From positions 1 to 64,000 of the forward strand of contig NZ_KZ984556.1 in NCBI RefSeq assembly GCF_003574445.1: a stretch of DNA of 64,000 bases. The letters run 5' to 3'. Source of the stretch: Streptomyces sp. YIM 130001 (lineage in GTDB: Bacteria; Actinomycetota; Actinomycetes; Streptomycetales; Streptomycetaceae). A program made the position numbers and the translations under genes. Shown here in pieces: positions 16,116 to 24,595 of this stretch (its first letter is position 1; each line of letters opens with the position of its first letter). The notes beneath the pieces were generated by a model, which saw only the letters and a list, made by a program, of their open reading frames with translations, did not search any database and was not told the origin of the DNA.

Positions 16116-17042
16116 TCAGCCCTTGGTGATCATGGAGCGGAGGAAGAACAGCAGGTTGGCCGGCTTCTCCGCGAGGCGCCGCATGAAATAGCCGTACCAG
16201 TCCGTGCCGTACGCGGTGTAGACACGCATCCGGTGGCCTTCGGCGGCGAGGCGCACGTGCTCCTCGCTCCGGATGCCGTACAGCATCTGGAACTCGTACT
16301 CGTCCATTTTGCGCCCGGCGCGGCGGGCCAGCTCCTGGCCGATCGCGATGAGCCGCGGGTCGTGGGACCCGACCATCGGGTACCCGCTGCCCTCCATCAG
16401 GATGCGCAGGATCCGGACGTAGGACTTGTCGATCTCCGCCTTGCTCTGGAAGGCCACCGTGTCGGGCTCGTTGTAGGCGCCCTTGACCAGACGCACACGG
16501 CTGCCGTCGGCGGCCAGCCGGGCGGCGTCGTCCTCGGTGCGGAAGAGGTACGACTGGATGACGCAGCCCGTCTGCGGGAAGTCCTTCCGGAGCTCCTGGT
16601 GGATGGCGAACATCGAGTCGAGGGTGCTGTGGTCCTCGGCGTCGAGCGTGACCGTGGTGCCGATCTCGGCGGCGGCCTCGACGACCGGTCGGACGTTGGC
16701 GAGGGCGAGTTCGTGGCCGCCTTCCAGTGCCTGGCCGAACATCGAGAGCTTGATGGACATCTCGGCCTTGGAACCGAGGCCGAGACCCTTGAGGTGGTCG
16801 ACCAGTTCGAGGTACGCGTCGCGGGCGGCAGCCGCCTCGGCGGGCGTCGTGATGTCCTCGCCGACCACGTCAAGGGTCGCTTCGAGGCCCTGGGCCGCGG
16901 CCTTCTGCACCACCTCGACGACCTGCCCGACGGTCTCACCGGCGATGAAACGGTTGACGACCTGCTTGGTGCCGGGAGCGGCGGAGACGAAGCGGCGCAT
17001 CGCGTCGCTGCGGGACGCGGCAAGAATCACGGGTCCCAACAC
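16116..17042 (-). CDS. Proline dehydrogenase (monofunctional)
   Basis: This 308-residue FAD-dependent proline dehydrogenase oxidises proline to pyrroline-5-carboxylate. The TIM-barrel signatures are LDAEDHSTLDSMF, RLVKGAYNEPDTVAF, VGSHDPRLIA, EFQMLYGIR and the substrate-carboxylate motif YGYFMRRLAEKPANL (the RR pair). I choose GTG at 17042, giving MLGPVILAASRSDAM, because GGAGG lies five bases upstream; the frame stays open beyond it. First gene of the proline catabolic operon with pruA, divergent from a PucR-type regulator that probably controls it. Confidence 0.93.
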   Translation of the reverse strand: MLGPVILAASRSDAMRRFVSAAPGTKQVVNRFIAGETVGQVVEVVQKAAAQGLEATLDVVGEDITTPAEAAAARDAYLELVDHLKGLGLGSKAEMSIKLSMFGQALEGGHELALANVRPVVEAAAEIGTTVTLDAEDHSTLDSMFAIHQELRKDFPQTGCVIQSYLFRTEDDAARLAADGSRVRLVKGAYNEPDTVAFQSKAEIDKSYVRILRILMEGSGYPMVGSHDPRLIAIGQELARRAGRKMDEYEFQMLYGIRSEEHVRLAAEGHRMRVYTAYGTDWYGYFMRRLAEKPANLLFFLRSMITKG

Positions 17043-17252
17043 GGGCACCTCCACGGAACAGGGGCTCAAACGGCCGCGACCGAACGGAACGACAGGACGA
17101 CAGCGAAAGCGCAGGAAAGGAACGGTACGGAGAACCACTGTGAAACCTAGGGACCGCTCCGATCCTCAGCCATCGACACCTGTCACGCATCCGTGGCCGG
17201 TATCTCAGACAGATGTATGAGGTCCGCCGCGCGATGGCGGAGAATGGCCGGT

Positions 17253-18422
17253 GTGAAGGGCGACTACCAGGAACTCGTCGACGAGATCTGCGCACTGCTC
17301 GGCGCACCGGCGACGCTCGAGAACCGTGACTTCGGGCTGATCGCGTTCGGCGCGCACAACAGTGACGACGACTCCGAGATGGACCCCGTGCGCACCCGCT
17401 CGATCCTGACCCGCAAGTCGTCCGCGGCGGTCCGCACCTGGTTCGAGGGCTTCGGCATCACCCGCGCCACCGGCCCGGTCCGTGTCCCGCCCACCCCCGA
17501 GGCCGGCGTCTACCGCGGCCGCATCTGTCTGCCGGTACGCAACCGGGGCGTCGTCCTCGGATACGTCTGGATGCTGGACGACGATCCGGGGCCCACGGAA
17601 GTCCAGCTGCAGGCGGCGATGGCGGTGGCGTCCCGGATCGGCGCGCAGCTCGCCGACGAGGCGCAGGCCGGCGCCGACCTGACCCGCGAGTTCCACGCGG
17701 TCCTCACCGCCGAACGAGGCTGGCAGCGCGATATGGCGGTAGCCGCCCTGCGCACCGCGCTCGGCCCGCGCGCCGACGGACTGCACGTGGTGGCCTGCGT
17801 CGCGCCCTGGCCCTCCCCCGACCCGGACGACGCGCCGGGTGCCCGTGCACTGCCCGGGGTGACCGCGCTGTGCACGGTGCCGTGGGGCCCGACCGGTCAG
17901 TGCCTGGCTCTGCTCGTACGGTTGCGCTCCCCGGACGTACTGACTCCGGCGATCGGCGCGGTCGGCAGACTGCGCGACCGGGTACTGGCCGGGACCGACG
18001 GGATCGCGCCACGGATCGCTGCGGGATTCGGAGAGCCCCGCGGGGACCTGGCGGAGCTGGGCACGGCCTGGCACGAGGCGACCTCGGCGGCCCGGGCGGC
18101 GCTGGCGGAGAGCCGCTTCGGCCCGGACGCCCAGTGGTCGGGGATCGGTCCGTACCGACTGCTGACCTCGCTGCCCGCGACGGCCGCGCACGATCCGGTG
18201 CTCGCCACCCTGTCGGCGCCCGCGCACCGCCAACTGGCCCGCAGCGCCGAGGTGTTCCTCGACCACGCGGGCCAGGCGGGGCGCACCGCCGCGGCCCTCG
18301 GCGTGCACCGCCAGACGCTCTACTACCGTCTCTCCCGCGTCGAGCAGCTCACCGGCCTCGACCTCGACGACGGCGAGGACCGCCTCCTGCTGCACATGGC
18401 GCTGAAGGCGGCCCGGCTGTGA
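17253..18422 (+). CDS. PucR-type helix-turn-helix regulator of proline catabolism
   Basis: This protein of about 389 residues has a GAF-like N-terminal sensor region and a C-terminal PucR helix-turn-helix (TAAALGVHRQTLYYRLSRVEQLTGLDLDDGEDRLLLHMALK). This class activates adjacent catabolic genes on binding a metabolite. Its position, divergent from proline dehydrogenase with a 210-base gap, makes proline or P5C the likely signal (inference). GTG at 17253 is preferred because GGAGA lies nine bases upstream; ATG at 17244 would place that motif against the start codon. An ABC exporter gene starts 51 bases downstream and may be co-transcribed. Confidence 0.88.
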   Translation: MKGDYQELVDEICALLGAPATLENRDFGLIAFGAHNSDDDSEMDPVRTRSILTRKSSAAVRTWFEGFGITRATGPVRVPPTPEAGVYRGRICLPVRNRGVVLGYVWMLDDDPGPTEVQLQAAMAVASRIGAQLADEAQAGADLTREFHAVLTAERGWQRDMAVAALRTALGPRADGLHVVACVAPWPSPDPDDAPGARALPGVTALCTVPWGPTGQCLALLVRLRSPDVLTPAIGAVGRLRDRVLAGTDGIAPRIAAGFGEPRGDLAELGTAWHEATSAARAALAESRFGPDAQWSGIGPYRLLTSLPATAAHDPVLATLSAPAHRQLARSAEVFLDHAGQAGRTAAALGVHRQTLYYRLSRVEQLTGLDLDDGEDRLLLHMALKAARL

Positions 18423-18473
18423 GGACCGCCCGGCACTGAGGCGGCCCGGTTCCGGATCGGCCGACGCTCTAGT

Positions 18474-20306
18474 GTGCGCCGGGTGAGGGAATCGAACTCG
18501 GGTCCGGGCACCCCCGACATCCGCAGCGCGGGCCGGTACCTGTGGTGGCTGATCACCAGCCAGCGCCGCAGGATCACCGCCGGTGCGCTGTACGGCAGCG
18601 CCTGGATGGTCTGTCTGGCGCTGCCGCCGTACCTGCTGTCGCGTGCCATCGACGACGGCCTCGAGCAGCGGCAGTGGCCGATTCTCGTCGGCTGGGTCGG
18701 GGCGCTGCTCGGGGTGGGGGTGCTGGACGCGTGGCTGTCCATCATGCGCCACCGCACCATGACCAGGGTGCGGATGGATGCCGCCTTCCGCTCGGTGCAG
18801 GTGGTGGTCCGGCAGGCGACCCGGCTCGGCGGCACACTGCAGCGGCGGGTCACGGCCGGGGAGGTCGTCACGGTGGGGTTCCGTGACGTCGGGGTGATTG
18901 CGCAGACGCTGACCATCATGGGCCCGGGTGTCGGCGCGGTCCTCGCCTATGTCGTGGTGGCCGCGCTGCTGTTGACCGTTTCGCCGCTGCTCGCGGCGGT
19001 GGTGCTGCTCGGTGTGCCACTGCTCGCGGTGGCGGTCGGCCCGCTGCTCGGTCGGCTGCAGGGCGTCGAGTCGACGTACCGGGACCAACAGGGCCGGCTC
19101 GCCGCCCGGTTCACGGACATCGTCGGAGGGCTCCGGGTCCTCAACGGCGTCGGCGGCAAGGAGGTGTACGCCGAGCGTTACCGGCGCGGTTCGCGGACCC
19201 TGCGGGCACAGGGCTACCGGGTCGGCGCGGTGACCAGCTGGATCCAGGCCCTCGGCGTCGGCCTGCCCGCCCTGTTCCTGGGTGCCGTGGTCTGGCTTGC
19301 GGCCCGGATGGCGGCGCAAGGGGCCATCACCGTCGGCGAGTTGGTCGCGGTCTACGGATACACGGCGGTCCTCGTGGTGCCCGTCTCGTCCCTCATCGAG
19401 AGCGGCGACGACCTGAGCCGCGGCCTGGTCGCCGCGCGCAGAGTCGTACGTTTCCTGGCCATGGAACCCGATTCCCTCGGCGGGGACGGGACTTCGGACC
19501 CTCCCGCGCGTCCGGCCGCGCTGCGCGATCCCGCATCCGGTGTCGAGGTGACCCCGGGCAGGCTCACCGCACTGGTCAGCGCACGGCCCGCGGAGTCGGC
19601 GACGGTGGTCGACCGGCTCGGCCGATTCGCCGAATCAGCCGCGACCTGGGGCGAGATACGCCTCGACGAGATCGACCTGACCCAGGTCCGCCGACGGATC
19701 CTGGTCGCGGACAACGAGGCCGATCTCTTCGCCGGCCCCCTGCACGAGGTGATCAGCGCACCCCGGGACCGGGACGACGAGGCCATCGCCCGCGGCCTGC
19801 ACGCGGCCATGGCGCAGGACATCGTCCGCGCCCTGCCGGACGGCCTGGACTCGCCCGTCGACGCACAGGGCCGCACCCTCTCCGGCGGTCAGCGCCAGCG
19901 CATCCGGCTGGCCCGGGCACTGCTGGCCGATCCCGAGATCCTCCTGGCCGTCGAGCCCACGTCGGCGGTCGACGCCCACACCGAGGCGGCCGTCGCGGCC
20001 CGGCTGCACATGGCACGGTCCGGGCGCACCACCGTGGTCACCAGCACGTCGCCGTTGCTGCTGGACCGGGCGGACACCGTGCGGTTCCTGGTCGACGGCC
20101 GCGTGGCGGACTCGGGCAGCCACCGTGAACTCCTGGCCCGGCAGCCGGACTACCGCCTGCTGGTCTCCCGCGGCACGACCGACGGCGACGGCGTACGGGC
20201 CGGCCACGGCGAACACGGCAGGGACGGCGTACGGGACGAGGACCTGGAGGACCGCGACCGGGCCGGCGAAGGCCCCGCTCCCATGGGCCGGGAGGCCTTG
20301 CGATGA
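18474..20306 (+). CDS. ABC exporter half-transporter with a degenerate ATP-binding site
   Basis: At 610 residues this has an N-terminal six-helix exporter transmembrane domain (about 20-320) and an ATPase domain. The LSGGQRQRIRLARALL signature is intact (469-473), but the Walker A region reads LTALVSARPAESATVVD (no GxxGxGK), the Q-loop has no Gln (VADNEADLFAG), Walker B has lost its Asp (LLAVEPTSAVD) and the H-loop has no His (VVTSTSPLLLD). It therefore cannot bind ATP in the usual way and must act with the downstream partner, whose start overlaps its stop (ATGA). Start is GTG at 18474 or 18483; no ATG is available. Substrate unknown. Confidence 0.88.
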   Translation: MRRVRESNSGPGTPDIRSAGRYLWWLITSQRRRITAGALYGSAWMVCLALPPYLLSRAIDDGLEQRQWPILVGWVGALLGVGVLDAWLSIMRHRTMTRVRMDAAFRSVQVVVRQATRLGGTLQRRVTAGEVVTVGFRDVGVIAQTLTIMGPGVGAVLAYVVVAALLLTVSPLLAAVVLLGVPLLAVAVGPLLGRLQGVESTYRDQQGRLAARFTDIVGGLRVLNGVGGKEVYAERYRRGSRTLRAQGYRVGAVTSWIQALGVGLPALFLGAVVWLAARMAAQGAITVGELVAVYGYTAVLVVPVSSLIESGDDLSRGLVAARRVVRFLAMEPDSLGGDGTSDPPARPAALRDPASGVEVTPGRLTALVSARPAESATVVDRLGRFAESAATWGEIRLDEIDLTQVRRRILVADNEADLFAGPLHEVISAPRDRDDEAIARGLHAAMAQDIVRALPDGLDSPVDAQGRTLSGGQRQRIRLARALLADPEILLAVEPTSAVDAHTEAAVAARLHMARSGRTTVVTSTSPLLLDRADTVRFLVDGRVADSGSHRELLARQPDYRLLVSRGTTDGDGVRAGHGEHGRDGVRDEDLEDRDRAGEGPAPMGREALR

Positions 20307-22105
20307 CCGACGGCACGCCAGGACCGGCGCCCGCCGCATCCGACGCCCCCACGAGCCGCACCCTCCCCGTCGCGGACCCGTCCCGGGTCCGCCGCGCCGC
20401 GCTCCGTCTCATCCGTCAGGACGGCCGTGTCTTCGCCGCCGTGATCGGCCTCAACGCGCTGGCCGCTGGCGCCGGGCTCGTCGGCCCGTGGCTGCTCGGC
20501 CGCATCATCGACGAGGTCAGGGACGGCGCCCCGGTGGCCTCCGTGGACCGCCTCGCACTCCTCATCCTCGTCTTCGCACTGGTCCAGCTCGTCCTGGCGC
20601 GTTACGCCGGTTACGTCGGACACCGTTTCGGCGAGCGCGCCCTGGCCCGTATCCGCGAGCAGTTCACCGACCGGGCACTCGCCCTGCCCGCCGCGGTGGT
20701 CGAACGTGCGGGAACCGGCGATCTGATGACCCGCGGCACCGCGGATGTCGCCTCGGTCGGCGCCACCCTGCGGGATGCCGGTCCCCAGGTCCTCATCGCC
20801 TCCGTGCAGGCGGTGTTCATCCTCGGCGCGGTCTTCGCGCTCGATCCGCTGCTCGGCGGGTGCGCGGTCGTGGGCCTGCTCGGCATCTGGTTCGCCGCCC
20901 GCTGGTATCTGCGCCGGGCGCTCACGGCGTACCTCGACGAGGGGGCAGCCAACTCCGCGCTCGCGGAGCAGCTCGCGGCCACCGCCGCGGGCGCCCGTAC
21001 CGTCGAGGCCTTCGGGCTGCAGCAGCACCGCATGGCGGCCTGCCGGGACCGGATCGAGGCGTGCAGGACCACGCGGACCCGCACCCTGTTCCTGCGCAGT
21101 GTGCTCTTCCCGGCCGTGGACATCTCGTACGTGATTCCGGTGGCCGGCGTTCTGCTGGCCGGCGGCGCGCTGTACGCGCACGGAGCGATGACTCTCGGTG
21201 CGGTGGTCGCCTCGGCGCTCTACCTGCGCCAGCTCTCCCAGCCGCTGGACGTCATCCTGCAGCAGATGGAGCAACTGCAGGCCGGCCGCGCTTCGTTCGC
21301 CAGGGTCGAGGGCCTCGGCCCGGTCACGCCCACGCCGCCCGGCACGGCCGCCGCACCGGCCGACGACCGGATCGAGGTGGCCGGTGTGCACTACGCCTAC
21401 GACGAGGGAGGCGACGTGCTGCACGGCGTCGACCTGACGGTCACACCCGGCGAGCGGCTCGTCATCGTCGGCCCTTCGGGTGCGGGCAAGACCACGCTCG
21501 GCAGGCTGATGGCAGGCACCGGCACTCCGCACACCGGCTCGGTGACCGTCGGCCGGGTCCCGGTCGCCGCCCTGGACGCCGATCAGCTGCGCCGGCATGT
21601 CGTCCTCGTCACCCAGGAACATCACGTCTTCCTCGGCACCGTCCGGGACAACCTCCGGATCGCCTCCGCCCACGCCACCGACAGCGAACTGCACGCGGCG
21701 CTCGCCGCCGTCGGCGCCGAGTGGACCGCGGAACTGCCGGACGGCCTGGACACGGAACTGGGCCCCGAGGGACACCGGCCGGACGGCGCCCAGGCACAGC
21801 AACTCGCCCTGGCGCGCGTGGTCCTCGCCGACCCGCACACGCTGATCCTCGACGAGGCGACCGCGCTCCTCGACCCGCGCACCGCCCGGCACGCGGAGCG
21901 CGCGCTGGCCGCCGTACTCGAAGGCCGTACGGTCATCGCGATCGCGCATCGCCTGCACACGGCCTACGACGCCGACCGGGTCGCCGTGCTCGAGGACGGT
22001 CGCCTCACCGAACTCGGCACGCACCACGAGCTGGTGGCGGCCGACGGCGCCTATGCCGCGCTGTGGCGTTCCTGGCACGGCGAGCGGGCGGCTGCCGCCT
22101 CCTGA
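20303..22105 (+). CDS. ABC exporter half-transporter, catalytic partner
   Basis: This 600-residue transmembrane-ATPase half-transporter is translationally coupled to the upstream subunit. Walker A is canonical (GPSGAGKTT, 390-398), as are the Q-loop Gln (VTQEHHVFLG), Walker B with catalytic Glu (LILDEATALLD) and the H-loop His (IAHRLHTAYDADR). The signature is lost, reading RPDGAQAQQLALARV where LSGGQ is expected (about 492-497). Together the pair can form exactly one functional ATP site, this subunit's Walker motifs facing the LSGGQ of the other. It is likely an efflux pump; the substrate is not indicated. The convergent tetR gene follows 19 bases later. Confidence 0.9.
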   Translation: MTDGTPGPAPAASDAPTSRTLPVADPSRVRRAALRLIRQDGRVFAAVIGLNALAAGAGLVGPWLLGRIIDEVRDGAPVASVDRLALLILVFALVQLVLARYAGYVGHRFGERALARIREQFTDRALALPAAVVERAGTGDLMTRGTADVASVGATLRDAGPQVLIASVQAVFILGAVFALDPLLGGCAVVGLLGIWFAARWYLRRALTAYLDEGAANSALAEQLAATAAGARTVEAFGLQQHRMAACRDRIEACRTTRTRTLFLRSVLFPAVDISYVIPVAGVLLAGGALYAHGAMTLGAVVASALYLRQLSQPLDVILQQMEQLQAGRASFARVEGLGPVTPTPPGTAAAPADDRIEVAGVHYAYDEGGDVLHGVDLTVTPGERLVIVGPSGAGKTTLGRLMAGTGTPHTGSVTVGRVPVAALDADQLRRHVVLVTQEHHVFLGTVRDNLRIASAHATDSELHAALAAVGAEWTAELPDGLDTELGPEGHRPDGAQAQQLALARVVLADPHTLILDEATALLDPRTARHAERALAAVLEGRTVIAIAHRLHTAYDADRVAVLEDGRLTELGTHHELVAADGAYAALWRSWHGERAAAAS

Positions 22106-22124
22106 ACCACCGCCCGTCGGACGG

Positions 22125-22718
22125 TCAGCCCGCGGAGCCGGTCGCGCCCTCGATCACCCGGCGCAGGCCGGCGGTGAGCTGGTCCGCGTCGGTGGCCTCG
22201 TCCGGGTCGAGGAGCCACTGGAGCATCAGGCCGTTGAGCAGTGTCTGGTAGAGCCGGCCCTCGGAGTTCACGATGTCCTCGTCGAGTTCGTCCTCGACCA
22301 CTCCGGTGAACATCGGGACGAGTCCCGCCCGCCCCTGCTGCTGCGCGTCCACCAGGATCTCCCGCGCCTCGGGCATCCGGTCGCCGTACAGCACGGACTC
22401 GAAGCTCAGCAGCCAGATCGGCCGCGCCTCGGGGAACGAACGCACGATCCGCCCCCACACCTCGTGAAAGCGCTCCAGACTGCGGACCGGCGCCTCGCCA
22501 CGTCCGGCGAACAGGTCCGCGCCCCACTGGTCGCCGACCGCCTCCACCAGTGAGATGTAGGCCTGGGCCAGCAGCTTGTCCTTCGAACCGTAGTGGTAGC
22601 CGATCGAGGCGAGGTTCGTCCCGGACTCCGTGACGATGTCGCGGGCCGTCGTGCGTACGAACCCCTTCGCCAGCAGACAGCGCTTCGCGCCTTCGAGCAG
22701 ATCCTCGCGGTGTCCCAT
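22125..22718 (-). CDS. TetR family regulator of the adjacent MFS exporter
   Basis: This 197-residue TetR-type repressor has the N-terminal DNA-binding segment GAKRCLLAKGFVRTTARDIVTESGTNLASIGYHYGSKDKLLAQAY and an all-helical ligand domain. It is divergent from a DHA2-type exporter gene and very probably represses it. The ATG at 22718 is chosen because it begins the conserved helix-turn-helix; the longer frame runs through the promoter. No Shine-Dalgarno is present, but TATGCT ends six bases before the ATG, so the mRNA may be leaderless. Confidence 0.88.
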   Translation of the reverse strand: MGHREDLLEGAKRCLLAKGFVRTTARDIVTESGTNLASIGYHYGSKDKLLAQAYISLVEAVGDQWGADLFAGRGEAPVRSLERFHEVWGRIVRSFPEARPIWLLSFESVLYGDRMPEAREILVDAQQQGRAGLVPMFTGVVEDELDEDIVNSEGRLYQTLLNGLMLQWLLDPDEATDADQLTAGLRRVIEGATGSAG

Positions 22719-22863
22719 CCGCACAGCATAGGCGGCGGTATACGGCCGTCCCACACAGCCGTCCCATACGCCTGTACCAGCCCGAAGCAACACGGAAGCC
22801 ACCCATGAATGCGCAGGCGAGGCCCGCACCAACGCCCTATACCAGTGTTTTACACAAGCGTTC

Positions 22864-22877
22864 TATACGTGCGTATA
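22864..22877. promoter_or_regulatory. Palindromic operator in the tetR-MFS intergenic region
   Basis: TATACG-TG-CGTATA is a perfect 6-base-arm palindrome 22 bases before the MFS start. Related TATAC-containing sequences recur at 22738-22743 and 22838-22843. It is the likely binding site of the divergent TetR protein. Confidence 0.6.
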
Positions 22878-22899
22878 AGACAGACGTACATTGAAGGGC

Positions 22900-24486
22900 A
22901 TGGCGAATCCGATGCACGACCCCACCACCGCGGCCCCCGAGGGCGAGCGCGCCGGCCGCAGGGAATGGACAGCTCTGGTCGTTCTGATGCTGCCGCTGCT
23001 CCTGGTCTCGATGGACGTGTCCGTGCTGTACTTCGCGGTCCCCTCGATCAGTGCGGACCTGGACCCCAGCGGCACCCAGCAACTGTGGATCTTCGACATC
23101 TACGGGTTCGTGCTCGCGGGCCTCCTGATGACCATGGGCGCCATCGGCGACCGGATCGGCAGGCGCCGACTGCTGCTCATCGGCGCGGCCGCCTTCGGCG
23201 CCGCCTCGCTCGCGGCGGCGTACGCGCAGAGCGCCGAACTCCTCATCGCGGCACGCGCGATGCTCGGCATCGGCGGCGCGACACTGATGCCCTCGACCAT
23301 GGCCCTGGTCCGCACCATGTTCCGCGACGCCACCCAGCGCGCGAAGGCCATCGGCATCTGGTCGGCCGTCATGGCGGGAGGCGTGGCACTCGGCTCGGTG
23401 CTCAGCGGGATCCTGGTGGAGCACTTCTGGTGGGGCTCGGTCTTCCTGGTCAATCTGCCCGCGATGGCACTGCTGCTGGTCCTCGCGCCGGTTCTGATTC
23501 CCGAGTCGAGGTCCGCGGGGCGCGGTCGTTTCGACCTGCCGAGCGTGCCGCTCTCGATGGCCGCCGTACTCCCGCTCGTCTACGGCCTCAAGGAGATCCC
23601 GTCCGAAGGAATGCGTGTGGAGTACGGCGTCTGGCTCGCGGTCGGCGTTCTCTTCGCCGTCGCCTTCGTACGTCGCCAGCGCACGGTCGCCTCACCGCTG
23701 GTCGACCCGGCGCTGTTCCGCGGCCGGGGCTTCGGGCCCGCGGTGGCACTCAATCTGGTGGCGGCCTTCGGCATGATGGGGTCCGCCCTTTTCACCACGC
23801 AGTATCTGCAATCGGTGCTCGGCAAGGGGCCGTTGGAGGCGGCCCTGTGGTCACTGCTGCCCTCCGCCCTGGTCGGCTTCGCCGCTCCGGCCGCGACCGT
23901 GCTCGTCGCGCGCGGCGCCGAGCGGCGTCACGTGGTGGCGGGCGGCTTCGTCACCGCGGCAGCCGGTTTCGGACTGCTCGCCGCCGCGGACACCGATGCG
24001 CTGTGGACCGCGCTGTCCGGCGCGGGCGTACTGGCCGCCGGGATCGTCATCGTGATGTCGCAGCTCACCGACCTGGCGCTCGGCGCGGCCCCCGCGGAGC
24101 GGGCCGGTTCGGCCTCCTCGCTGCTCGAGACCGGCCAGGAGTTCGGCGGAGCGCTCGGTATGGCCGTCCTCGGCGCCGTGGGCACCGCGGTCTACCGACA
24201 CCGGATCCCGGACGGCGCGCCGGACGCCGCACGCGAGACCCTCGGCGGAGCACTCGCCTCCGCCCGCGCGATGCCCGAGCACGCCGGCGAAGCGCTGACG
24301 GCCGCGGCCCGCGCGGCGTTCACCGACGGGATGCATACGGCGGCACTCCTCGGCACGCTCCTGCTCCTCGCAGCAGCGGCAGCGGCGCTCACGACCCTCC
24401 GATGCAGCAGCACGATCGAGGCCGAATCCCCTACGGACAGGACCACTTCGGACCGTACGTACGCCACCACCGATGCCGGCCGCTGA
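22900..24486 (+). CDS. MFS drug exporter, DHA2 (14-helix) family
   Basis: This protein of about 528 residues with some 14 membrane segments belongs to the drug:H+ antiporter-2 family (SmvA/QacA type). Helix 1 carries LPLLLVSMDVSVLYFAVPSI, the loop 2-3 motif is GAIGDRIGRRRLLLIG, helix 4 is AARAMLGIGGATLMPSTMALV and helix 5 has the antiporter motif WSAVMAGGVALGSVLSGIL. It probably exports cationic or lipophilic toxins with proton exchange. The ATG at 22900 is used; ATG at 22912 is possible and neither has an ideal ribosome site. Likely repressed by the divergent TetR. Confidence 0.9.
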   Translation: MANPMHDPTTAAPEGERAGRREWTALVVLMLPLLLVSMDVSVLYFAVPSISADLDPSGTQQLWIFDIYGFVLAGLLMTMGAIGDRIGRRRLLLIGAAAFGAASLAAAYAQSAELLIAARAMLGIGGATLMPSTMALVRTMFRDATQRAKAIGIWSAVMAGGVALGSVLSGILVEHFWWGSVFLVNLPAMALLLVLAPVLIPESRSAGRGRFDLPSVPLSMAAVLPLVYGLKEIPSEGMRVEYGVWLAVGVLFAVAFVRRQRTVASPLVDPALFRGRGFGPAVALNLVAAFGMMGSALFTTQYLQSVLGKGPLEAALWSLLPSALVGFAAPAATVLVARGAERRHVVAGGFVTAAAGFGLLAAADTDALWTALSGAGVLAAGIVIVMSQLTDLALGAAPAERAGSASSLLETGQEFGGALGMAVLGAVGTAVYRHRIPDGAPDAARETLGGALASARAMPEHAGEALTAAARAAFTDGMHTAALLGTLLLLAAAAAALTTLRCSSTIEAESPTDRTTSDRTYATTDAGR

Positions 24487-24517
24487 CCCGAGCGGCCTCC
24501 CCGAAGGCCGAAGAAAA

Positions 24518-24556
24518 GGGACGGGCCCGGTCACCCAGTGGTGCCGGACCCGTCCC
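24518..24556. terminator. Bidirectional terminator between the MFS gene and serA
   Basis: GGGACGGGCCCGG (24518-24530) pairs with CCGGACCCGTCCC (24544-24556) with one mismatch and a 13-base loop, followed by TGTT. Confidence 0.75.
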
Positions 24557-24595
24557 TGTTCCCTGTCGTGTGCGCGCCCGCCGGACGGGCCCGGC

